DNA of 33,462 bases, taken from positions 1 through 33,462 of the forward strand of contig JAQYRL010000039.1 of the NCBI GenBank assembly GCA_028725765.1, given 5' to 3'. Source of the stretch: Clostridiales bacterium. Its GTDB lineage: Bacteria; Bacillota; Clostridia; Peptostreptococcales; Anaerovoracaceae. Made by a program: the position numbers and the translations under genes. Below are positions 8,129 through 16,434 of this stretch, piece after piece (position 1 is the first letter of the stretch; every line of letters starts with the position of its first letter). The notes under the pieces were generated by a model. The model saw only the letters and a program-made list of their open reading frames with translations. It ran no database searches and had not been told where the DNA came from.

Positions 8129-8162
8129 ATTATACTATAAATACTAGGATAAATCAATCCTA
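8129..8162 (-). promoter_or_regulatory. phd-doc promoter (TTGATT-N17-TATAAT) with overlapping palindromic operator
   Basis: -35 at 8152-8157, -10 at 8129-8134; palindrome TAGGAT-N6-ATCCTA at 8145-8162 covers the -35. Confidence 0.65.
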
Positions 8163-8233
8163 ATTATTTGACATATAAGGAGGCACATTTATGCGATAAA
8201 CTCTGTGTCATTAGCTATAAAATACATTTTAAT

Positions 8234-8284
8234 TACAAAAATGCTGTGCGACACTAGCCTTGTGTGCACAGCTTTTTTTGTTGC
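8234..8284. terminator. Bidirectional terminator, copy 2 of the 51-bp direct repeat
   Basis: gctgtgcgacactagccttgtgtgcacagcttttttt. Confidence 0.85.
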
Positions 8285-8287
8285 AAT

Positions 8288-8764
8288 TTATTTCTCCTGT
8301 ACTTCCTTACCTGTCATGTGCTCAATGTCTATCTCAAACATCTGAGTTGCCTTCCCGTCTGCCTTAATTTCGTCAAGAACCATTTCTTCCCTAGGGTAAT
8401 ATTTCATCGCAAAGTCTTTGAGTCTCTTCATGGCATTTTGCTTGTCGTCGATTAATTGGCACCTTCCGAAAATAACCACGCTCCGCATATATGGTGCCCA
8501 TGCTTCTTCTCTAATCATTTCGCTTCCTATGACCGTAAAGCAAACCTTGTATGATGATTTTAGACAATCAACCTTATATCCTGCCTTAGCCCCATGGAAA
8601 AATATTTTTCCCTCAGTTTCATCATAAAAATAATTTACAGGTATGGCATAAGGATAACCGTCATCCCCATTCATCGCTAAAATCCCGCGCCTTGAGTTCT
8701 TTAACAACTCTTTTGCTTCTGCCTGATTAATTTCATTTTTAATTTTTCTGATCTTTCTAAACAT
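8288..8764 (-). CDS. Pyridoxamine 5'-phosphate oxidase family (NimA-like) flavoprotein
   Basis: RRGILAMNGDDGYPYAIPVNYFYDETEGKIFFHGAKAGYKVDCL...KVCFTVIG. Confidence 0.85.
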   Translation of the reverse strand: MFRKIRKIKNEINQAEAKELLKNSRRGILAMNGDDGYPYAIPVNYFYDETEGKIFFHGAKAGYKVDCLKSSYKVCFTVIGSEMIREEAWAPYMRSVVIFGRCQLIDDKQNAMKRLKDFAMKYYPREEMVLDEIKADGKATQMFEIDIEHMTGKEVQEK

Positions 8765-8772
8765 AGAAATGC

Positions 8773-8961
8773 CTACTTCTCGTATGTAATAATGTCCTCA
8801 GCAATCTCAGCAGCTGCAAGCGTCACTGGCTTGTTGCTCTCAGTTTGCGTCAAAATAGGATATCCATTAACGATGTCCCTAGCCCTCTTAGCAGCCAAAA
8901 TCACAAGCGTATACCTGCTATCAACCTTATCTCTTGTCTGATTTACAGATGGATATAACAT
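8773..8961 (-). CDS. rpoZ: RNA polymerase omega subunit
   Basis: SRYTLVILAAKRARDIVNG...KPVTLAAAEIAEDII; next to gmk. Confidence 0.92.
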   Translation of the reverse strand: MLYPSVNQTRDKVDSRYTLVILAAKRARDIVNGYPILTQTESNKPVTLAAAEIAEDIITYEK

Positions 8962-9027
8962 TTAATCTTCCTCCTCATAGTTATTACAAATCGTCTAAAT
9001 TCCATTACTCAGGTTCTTCAAAATCGC

Positions 9028-9651
9028 TTAATTATCATTTTCAAAACTATTCAAAATCGCCTCAATATCCGAAGAAACCTTCGAATGCTCAGCGATTATT
9101 ATCGATTTCACCCTATTTACCGCTTCCTGCACTTCCCCATTAACAACACAGTAGTCATACTGAGCCATGTATGAAAGTTCACCCAAAGCCTTGCTCATCC
9201 TGAGGTCAATCACCTCTTTTGTTTCAGAACCCCTTCCGGTAATCCTTCTGCGAAGCTCCGTCATCGAAGGCGGCAAAATAAATATAAACACAGCCTTAGG
9301 AAATGCCTTTTTTACATTCATCGCACCCTGAATATCGATTTCGAGAATCACGTCGTAACCCTCATCCAGTTGATTTAATACCTTCTCCTTTGGCGTGCCA
9401 TAAAAATTCTCATACACCCTCGCATATTCGAGAAAATCACCGTCATCAATCATTTTTTGGAACTCATCTAGTTCAACAAAATAGTAGTTCACGCCATCTA
9501 TTTCACCAGGCCTAGGGTTTCGGGTGGTCGCAGAAACTGATAACTTCACATCTTCGATCTGTGACATAAGCCCCTTGATTATTGTCCCCTTACCTGCACC
9601 CGAAGGTCCTGAAATGACAAAAAGTTTTCCTTTGCTTGAAATATCTTCCAT
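9028..9651 (-). CDS. gmk: Guanylate kinase
   Basis: GKLFVISGPSGAGKGTIIKGL, SATTRNPRPGEIDGVNYYFV, LEIDIQGA. Confidence 0.97.
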   Translation of the reverse strand: MEDISSKGKLFVISGPSGAGKGTIIKGLMSQIEDVKLSVSATTRNPRPGEIDGVNYYFVELDEFQKMIDDGDFLEYARVYENFYGTPKEKVLNQLDEGYDVILEIDIQGAMNVKKAFPKAVFIFILPPSMTELRRRITGRGSETKEVIDLRMSKALGELSYMAQYDYCVVNGEVQEAVNRVKSIIIAEHSKVSSDIEAILNSFENDN

Positions 9652-9709
9652 TATAACCTCTCTATTTGGGAAATTCAATACTGAGTTAGTTGCAAACGCA
9701 ATACGTCTG

Positions 9710-10816
9710 CTAACTCAGATTATTATCTTGAGCTGCCATCTCTTCCGCATCTGCACGGTCCTTTTCTGCATTCTCCTGCACGAGGGCTATTTTGTTCTCA
9801 TACTTTTCAGCCATATCGCTTCTGCCCTGACTTTTGTAGAGATGCACCAGTTCTTCCATTGCATATAGGTTGGACGGAGAAACCCTCAAGACCGATATGA
9901 ATGCCGCCTCTGCCATGTCTTGCATTTCGATTTCTTTGTATGCAACGCCGAGATAGTACCACATTGGCCAAAATGTTTTGTACTCTTCTCTGTCGGTGTA
10001 CTGCGACAAAATTTCTATGCCCTCACTGTATCTTCCAGACATAACCATATTGTAGCCTTCTTCAATTTTAACTGGCTCTTCAAGCTGTGAAATCCAATCC
10101 TCAGCCTCCTTTATAACACTCAAGAGGTCTTCTTTTTTCTCAGAATCCTGCTCATCTGAATTTCGAATTTCAGCAAGCTCCTTTTCAGCAAGTTTTTTAA
10201 ATTCCTCAAAAGTCAGCTTAGCCTTTATGTATAGACCTAAATTCATATATGCATATCCGAGGTAGTAAAATCCCTCCTTAAACTCTGGTCTCTTGATAGT
10301 TGTCTTCTCAAATGCTTCAATAGCCTCAGCCTTAAATGCGCCAACAAAGGCCTCACTTCCACCCTTCTGATAGGCATCGGCGCAAGCCCTTCCGTAGCAG
10401 TATATTGCATCCACGTTTTCCGGATTTATCAGGAAGGCTGCTCTGAACATTATACAGGCATAATCAAAATCATTTTTTTCTGCAACATCAACGCCCTCTT
10501 GCACGAGATACATTCCAAAATCCAAGCCATAATTCAATTTGATGAATTCAATATAATTATCTCTATATCTAAAATTTGCGTCGCAACCTATTACAAATGC
10601 CATGTTTATGCAAATTTTCTTGATTGAAAGATTGACCATGTCATCTTTACGTACAGGAACAGGCACTCCTGAAAGAATTTCAAAAAACCCGTTTTTCTTG
10701 AGAAAATCATCTGAAAGCTCATCAAAAATATAACTTTCTAAATGACCCACAAGAAATTCGCCTATTCTATCATTAATCTGATTTGTTGTCTCTGTATTTT
10801 GATTTTGATTATTCAA
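9710..10816 (-). CDS. Tetratricopeptide repeat protein
   Basis: Repeated helical motifs such as FKEGFYYLGYAYMNLGLYIKAKLTFEEF and FWPMWYYLGVAYKEIEMQDMAEAAFISVLRVSP. Confidence 0.8.
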   Translation of the reverse strand: MNNQNQNTETTNQINDRIGEFLVGHLESYIFDELSDDFLKKNGFFEILSGVPVPVRKDDMVNLSIKKICINMAFVIGCDANFRYRDNYIEFIKLNYGLDFGMYLVQEGVDVAEKNDFDYACIMFRAAFLINPENVDAIYCYGRACADAYQKGGSEAFVGAFKAEAIEAFEKTTIKRPEFKEGFYYLGYAYMNLGLYIKAKLTFEEFKKLAEKELAEIRNSDEQDSEKKEDLLSVIKEAEDWISQLEEPVKIEEGYNMVMSGRYSEGIEILSQYTDREEYKTFWPMWYYLGVAYKEIEMQDMAEAAFISVLRVSPSNLYAMEELVHLYKSQGRSDMAEKYENKIALVQENAEKDRADAEEMAAQDNNLS

Positions 10817-10893
10817 ACTATTCTCCTTAACTATTATTAACTGATATTCTTATTGATTTTACATGTGAATATTCGCATATTCATATCAACATC

Positions 10894-11766
10894 CTATAAC
10901 ATCCTGAATCTTTCATCCTTTAATAGTCCCGTGTTTTCCATCGCTATCTTAAGCTGGGCAAGCATCCTCTGCCTGTCTTCTGGCAGATTACCCCTGAGAG
11001 AAATATAATTTGATGCGTGATTCGACCTGAAAACACAAGACTTCTTAGGCATTGCATTTTCTAACAAAAGATAGGTCTCACCGACAACCTGTTCTGGAGT
11101 CAAAAGTGTCATTTCTCCTGACTCGATGTCCTTCATAATAGGGGCAGCAGGATCGAGCATAAGCGTCAAAAGACTGGCATAAGATGCGTTCATCTCCGTT
11201 ATCATTTTACCTGTTGCAATCGCATGGTCCTCCCATCCCTCAAGGCCTGCAAGCCCTGAAATGAATGTTACCGACATCTTGATCCCAACTCTCTCAGCCT
11301 TCTTTACCGCATCGATCTGCTCCCTAACCGTGACATCCTTGTGGATTTTATCTAGAACAGCTTGACTCCCCGATTCGGCACCCATGTAAATCATCTCCAT
11401 GCCCGCATCAAGAAGCTCCTTTAGTTCCTCATCGGATTTGCGATTGATATCTCTTGCTGTTCCATAAACTGACACCCTCTTACACTCTGGAAAAAGCTCT
11501 GCGATCCTTGTGAGAATCCGCATCAACTTCTCGTTTGAAAGACAGAGAGCATCACCATCGCATAAGAATATTTTTTCAACTACAGGATATGCTCTTCTAG
11601 CCATTTCAAGATCTTCAAAAACCTCCTCAATTGGCCTTACTCTGAACTTTTTATCCTTGAACATCGTGCAGAAAGTGCATGTATTATGCGAACAACCTAT
11701 AGTTACCTGAATTAGCAGACTGTAAGCCTCACTAGGCGGTCTATAAATACTGCCCTCATACCTCAT
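10894..11766 (-). CDS. Radical SAM protein
   Basis: CSHNTCTFCTMFK cluster motif, FLCDGDAL, YMGAESGSQAVLDKIHKDVT. Confidence 0.88.
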   Translation of the reverse strand: MRYEGSIYRPPSEAYSLLIQVTIGCSHNTCTFCTMFKDKKFRVRPIEEVFEDLEMARRAYPVVEKIFLCDGDALCLSNEKLMRILTRIAELFPECKRVSVYGTARDINRKSDEELKELLDAGMEMIYMGAESGSQAVLDKIHKDVTVREQIDAVKKAERVGIKMSVTFISGLAGLEGWEDHAIATGKMITEMNASYASLLTLMLDPAAPIMKDIESGEMTLLTPEQVVGETYLLLENAMPKKSCVFRSNHASNYISLRGNLPEDRQRMLAQLKIAMENTGLLKDERFRML

Positions 11767-11774
11767 AGAACCAC

Positions 11775-13481
11775 CTACATCTTTTCAGGCGCCACAATGC
11801 CTAGAAGTGAAAGCCCCTTGGCAATTGACTCTTTTGTTGCATACACAAGAGCAAGCTTAGCCTTTTTCTCAGCCTCATCGTCCACTAAAATATGCTCATC
11901 GTGGTAGAATCTATTGAATGCTTGAGCAATGTTCACAACGTGTCTTGTTACAATCGAAGGCTCGTATTTTGCACCGGCATCTTTGACAATATCAGGGAAT
12001 TGATAGAGGAGCTTAGCAAGTCTGAAAGCAGCATCACCAGTCAGTTTGCTGTAATCCACGTCAACAAAATACCCATCACAGGCTTCGCCTCTTCTCAATA
12101 GGGAACAAGCCCTTGCGTGGGTGTACTGAACATAAGGTCCTGTCTCACCGTCGAAGTTGAGAACCTTGTCCCAGCTGAAAACATAGTCCTTAATCCTATT
12201 ATTTGAAAGTTCCTGGAAGATTACCGCACCGATTCCAACATCTTTTGCAATTTTATCGATATCTAGACCTTCAGGATTTTTCTCCATTATTATTTCCTTA
12301 GTTTTCTCGATTGACTTATTCAAAACATCCTCGAGGAATACCACTCTACCTTCACGGGTCGACATCGTACCATCCTCAAGACTTACAAGGCCAAATGGTA
12401 CATGAACGCAGCTCCTTGCCCATTCGTATCCAAGCATTTCAATGATTTGAATCCACTGCTGGAAGTGTAGATTCTGTTGTGAAGCTACAACGTAGATATT
12501 CTTATAGAAATCATAGGTTTCTTTCCTATACACTGCAGCAGCTATGTCACGAGTAATATAAAGTGTAGATCCGTCACTCTTGGTAATAAGCGCTACACCG
12601 AGGCCCTTGTCCTCTAGATTGACTATATTGGCACCCTGAGATTCTTCCAAAAGACCCTTGTCCTTAAGCATCTCAACAAATCTAGGCATTTTGTCGGAGT
12701 AGAAGCTCTCTCCCTTGTATGAGTCAAACTCTATTCCGAGCATATTGTAAACTCTGTTAAATTCCTTTAGAGACTCATCCCTGAACCACTGCCAAAGTTT
12801 AACTTCCTCTTCTTCGCCGTGCTCAAGCTTTGTAAATGTTGCACGAGCTTCATCATCAAGGCTAGGATCGTTCTCAACTTCTTCGTGGAACTTAGTATAG
12901 TAATGAAGCAAAGTCTGGATAGGCTGTGCCTTAACCTCTTCTTCATTTCCCCAGTGCCTATATGCAACTATCATCTTGCCGAACTGCGTGCCGTAGTCGC
13001 CGAGATGATTGATTCTTACAACATCATAGCCAAGTGCTTTGTATATGAGGTTGATTGAATTACCAATAACAGTTGATCTGATGTGCCCTATGTGGAAAGG
13101 CTTTGCGATATTTGGTGATGAAAACTCGACGATTACAGTTTTTCCCTGACCCTCATCAGAATTTGCGAAATCTCCACCCTCTTCGATAATCTCTCCAACT
13201 ACGTGAGAAAGCAAATCCTCCTTTGACAGAAACATGTTGACATATGCATTCACCTGCTCAACCTTCTCGAACATTTTGTTCTCAGAAAGTTTCTCTGCTA
13301 TTCCTTTTGCAATCAGCGGAGGTGCCTTCCTCATAACCTTGGCTAATTTGAAACAAGGCAGAGCAAAATCACCCATATCCTCTTTTGCAGGTACTTCAAG
13401 CATTTCAAAGATTTCCTCCTTGGATAGTCCTTCAATAATTTCGTCCAATATTTTCGCTATCTCTTCTCTATAATTTATCAT
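11775..13481 (-). CDS. argS: Arginyl-tRNA synthetase
   Basis: SSPNIAKPFHIGHIRSTVIGNS (HIGH), GDYGTQFG, MSTREGRVV, C-terminal anticodon-binding domain. Confidence 0.98.
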   Translation of the reverse strand: MINYREEIAKILDEIIEGLSKEEIFEMLEVPAKEDMGDFALPCFKLAKVMRKAPPLIAKGIAEKLSENKMFEKVEQVNAYVNMFLSKEDLLSHVVGEIIEEGGDFANSDEGQGKTVIVEFSSPNIAKPFHIGHIRSTVIGNSINLIYKALGYDVVRINHLGDYGTQFGKMIVAYRHWGNEEEVKAQPIQTLLHYYTKFHEEVENDPSLDDEARATFTKLEHGEEEEVKLWQWFRDESLKEFNRVYNMLGIEFDSYKGESFYSDKMPRFVEMLKDKGLLEESQGANIVNLEDKGLGVALITKSDGSTLYITRDIAAAVYRKETYDFYKNIYVVASQQNLHFQQWIQIIEMLGYEWARSCVHVPFGLVSLEDGTMSTREGRVVFLEDVLNKSIEKTKEIIMEKNPEGLDIDKIAKDVGIGAVIFQELSNNRIKDYVFSWDKVLNFDGETGPYVQYTHARACSLLRRGEACDGYFVDVDYSKLTGDAAFRLAKLLYQFPDIVKDAGAKYEPSIVTRHVVNIAQAFNRFYHDEHILVDDEAEKKAKLALVYATKESIAKGLSLLGIVAPEKM

Positions 13482-13549
13482 ATCTTCTCCTTATATTACG
13501 GTCTATTACGATATTGCGATATCTAACATTTTCTTATAAATTCCCTAAG

Positions 13550-15961
13550 TTATGCATTCTTCTTTATTACCACAATTGTAGCACCTTCGCCACCCTCATT
13601 ATATGCGGGTTTCTCAAGTGAAGCAACATGTTTATTACTCCTAAGTTTTCGCCGTATTCCGTCGCGCAAAATACCCTCGCCCCGTCCGTGTACGACTGTT
13701 GTTTTGTCGAGGCCTGCGATGAACGCATCATCAATGTGTTTCTCAACCCTCATAATAGCCTCCTCAAGGTTTAATCCTCTAACGTCAATCTTCGGACTGA
13801 TCTGCATAGCCTTTGAACTGTACAAAGAATTTTTAGCTGCTCTGCCACTCTGCGTACTCCGCATAATTCTACGACTAGACTTTGTCTTCGGTTCACTACC
13901 ATCTACAATTATAGCAATATCTGATAACTTTGCCTTAACCTTGATGGCTCCTACCTGAACTAGGAGTTCCTGCTTGCTGTCTGGAAGATCGATGACAGTA
14001 CCGTTTTGGTCCATCGTGAGAAGTTTAACCCTCATACCTTCCTTCAATTCTTCTGCTGAAACAGGCTCTGTATTTACCTTTCTTACAAGCGGAGTTGCAA
14101 GTGCTTTTTCGGCCACACCTATCTGGCGCCTACCTTCCTGGATTATTTTGTTCCTCTCTCCAAGGCTCTGGTTTAGCGAAAGCTTGTTGAGTTCTTTTTG
14201 AACGGACTTCGCAGTGTTTCGCGCATCATTTAGGATTTCTCGTGCTTCCCTTTTTGCATCTTCTAAAATCCGCCTTCGCTCATCTTCAATTCTAGCTAAA
14301 CTCTGGTCAATCTTAGACTGCTTTTTCTTCATAGCTAGATTTATCATTATAGCTTCATCTCTCTCGTCCTCAGCCAGTTTCCTCGATTCTTCGAGACTAC
14401 CTAGCAGATCTTCAAACTTGATATCATCTGTATTTACAAGTTCTTCCGCCCGGTCTATTATATCTGCAGAAAGCCCAAGCTTCCTGCTTATTTCAAAGGC
14501 CTTCGACTTGCCTGGAATTCCTGTGATAAGCCTGTATGTAGGGCTCAGTGTATCTATGTCAAACTCCATTGAGGCATTTTCTACGCCTTTCGTGGCGATT
14601 GCATATTTCTTGATTTCGCTGTAGTGCGTAGTAGCAAGTACTATGGCCTCTGTTTGCCGCAACTTCTCAATTATTGAAATCGCAAGTGCCGCACCCTCGG
14701 TTGGATCTGTACCAGCACCCAGCTCATCGAGAAGAACAAGTGAATCATCATCTGCAGTTTCTACAATTTCAACAATGTTTTTCATGTGCGAAGAAAATGT
14801 CGAAAGGCTCTGCTCTATGCTCTGCTCATCTCCAATGTCAGCGAATATATTTGAAAATACATGAAGCTTGCTCCCATATTCAGCTGGTATGTGAAGCCCT
14901 GTCTGAGTCATCAGCGCAAATAATCCTACAGTCTTAAGGCTTACTGTCTTTCCGCCCGTGTTAGGCCCTGTGATTATGAGTGTATTGTATTTTTCGCCAA
15001 TAGACACGGTTATTGGGACCACCTTCTTTTCATTTAAAAGTGGGTGCCTTCCCGCAATGATCGATATGATTTTATCATCAACAATCTCTGCCTCAGAAGC
15101 TTCCATATTTATGGAGAGTTTCGACTTCGACATAATGTAATCCATGTCTATGAGGATTTTCTGATTGTTTGAAATTATCCTACCATATGAAGCGACTGTA
15201 GAAGATAATTCCTGCAAAATTCTGGCTATCTCAGCTTCTTCCGCAAGCTGCAAATTTTTCAATTCATTGTTTAGGTTCACAATAACCTGAGGCTCTATAA
15301 ATAGAGTTTTGCCACCCTTGGACCTGTCGTGGACGATTCCTGGGACCCTATATGCCTGCTCCAATTTTACTGGCAGAACATAGCGTCCATCCCTCATTGT
15401 CACAATGCCCTCCTGCAGAACATCACGACTTGCCTCAGAGGTTGCCATCCTTTCAAGCTTATACTTTATCTGCTCTCCAGTCCTTATTATCTCTCGCCTT
15501 ATTCTAGCAAGTTCTCTTGAAGCTGAATCCGCCATTTCGTCTTCTGACAGGATACATCTATCGATTTCTTCTGAAAGATTTGAGACTGGATCGAGAACAT
15601 CAGACATTGCGATCAGTCCCGGAATATCAGGCAGTTCACCCTTCAAGAAGATCCTCACCCTGTCGCATGTCTTCAGATTATATGATATGGAAATCAGACT
15701 CCTCATCGTCAAAACACCGCCCTTTTGGACAAGCGTTATATCTCTCTTCACATCATAAATGCTGTAGATCGGCAATGGCCCCTTATTTACAATAATGTCA
15801 ACTCCTTCCGTAGTTGACCTCAATTCATCTTTAATAATATAGGCATCCAAATAAGGCTCCATACCCATGATTTTTTCCTTCACCATAGGTGATACAGCTT
15901 CTTCTGACCACATTTCCTTTATTTTGCTGTACTCTAAAACCTTAAGTGCCTTTAAATTCAT
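13550..15961 (-). CDS. mutS2: MutS2 (endonuclease / ribosome-rescue family)
   Basis: Walker A GPNTGGKTVSLKT, DELGAGTDPTEGAALA, C-terminal Smr domain DVRGLNLEEAI...VVHGRGEGILRDGIRRKLR. Confidence 0.97.
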   Translation of the reverse strand: MNLKALKVLEYSKIKEMWSEEAVSPMVKEKIMGMEPYLDAYIIKDELRSTTEGVDIIVNKGPLPIYSIYDVKRDITLVQKGGVLTMRSLISISYNLKTCDRVRIFLKGELPDIPGLIAMSDVLDPVSNLSEEIDRCILSEDEMADSASRELARIRREIIRTGEQIKYKLERMATSEASRDVLQEGIVTMRDGRYVLPVKLEQAYRVPGIVHDRSKGGKTLFIEPQVIVNLNNELKNLQLAEEAEIARILQELSSTVASYGRIISNNQKILIDMDYIMSKSKLSINMEASEAEIVDDKIISIIAGRHPLLNEKKVVPITVSIGEKYNTLIITGPNTGGKTVSLKTVGLFALMTQTGLHIPAEYGSKLHVFSNIFADIGDEQSIEQSLSTFSSHMKNIVEIVETADDDSLVLLDELGAGTDPTEGAALAISIIEKLRQTEAIVLATTHYSEIKKYAIATKGVENASMEFDIDTLSPTYRLITGIPGKSKAFEISRKLGLSADIIDRAEELVNTDDIKFEDLLGSLEESRKLAEDERDEAIMINLAMKKKQSKIDQSLARIEDERRRILEDAKREAREILNDARNTAKSVQKELNKLSLNQSLGERNKIIQEGRRQIGVAEKALATPLVRKVNTEPVSAEELKEGMRVKLLTMDQNGTVIDLPDSKQELLVQVGAIKVKAKLSDIAIIVDGSEPKTKSSRRIMRSTQSGRAAKNSLYSSKAMQISPKIDVRGLNLEEAIMRVEKHIDDAFIAGLDKTTVVHGRGEGILRDGIRRKLRSNKHVASLEKPAYNEGGEGATIVVIKKNA

Positions 15962-16416
15962 TGCATTTTCTCTAACTTGCTCTTAAGCTGAATATTCTCC
16001 ATCTGCAAATCAAAGCAAGTGCTTTCGTACTCCTTGCATTTCTGCTTTAATTCTTCAAGTGCCTCATCGTCTTCTTTTGTTTTGTCGTGCATCTGACTGA
16101 CACTATCCTTGTATTTTCGGAACGACTGCTTGGAATCATCCCACATCTTAAGATAGTATTTTGCGTCACTCTCAGATTGAGCCTTCGCCTTCTCAGCCAG
16201 CTCCTTCTCATCCTTTGCCTTGGACATCTCATCTGCTATTACAAGCGCCGTAAGCACAGCAACACTGCCAACAGACATATCACCTGCAGCACCCGCGAGC
16301 TTCCTCATCTTGCCGTCCACATATGCCGCAAGCTCCCTGATTTCTTCCTCCGACTTGGTGTCAGCGATCGTGTATTCCTGACCATAAATCTTAACAGTAA
16401 CCCTATTAGTCTCCAT
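15958..16416 (-). CDS. zapA: Cell division protein ZapA
   Basis: RVTVKIYGQEYTIADTKSEEEIRELAAYVDGKMR; overlaps mutS2 by 4 bp. Confidence 0.88.
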   Translation of the reverse strand: METNRVTVKIYGQEYTIADTKSEEEIRELAAYVDGKMRKLAGAAGDMSVGSVAVLTALVIADEMSKAKDEKELAEKAKAQSESDAKYYLKMWDDSKQSFRKYKDSVSQMHDKTKEDDEALEELKQKCKEYESTCFDLQMENIQLKSKLEKMQ

Positions 16417-16434
16417 AGGACCTCCTTTTAATAA

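Noticed and set aside
9012-9064. Short direct repeat ttcaaaatcgc(t/c)t around the gmk stop codon
   Set aside because: Only ~11 bp in AT-rich sequence; likely chance or a trivial local duplication.
14214-14624. 136-aa plus-strand ORF opposite mutS2, plus other long antisense ORFs in 13.7-15.8 kb
   Set aside because: Serine/phenylalanine-rich translations typical of the reverse strand of a coding gene; mutS2 is unambiguous.
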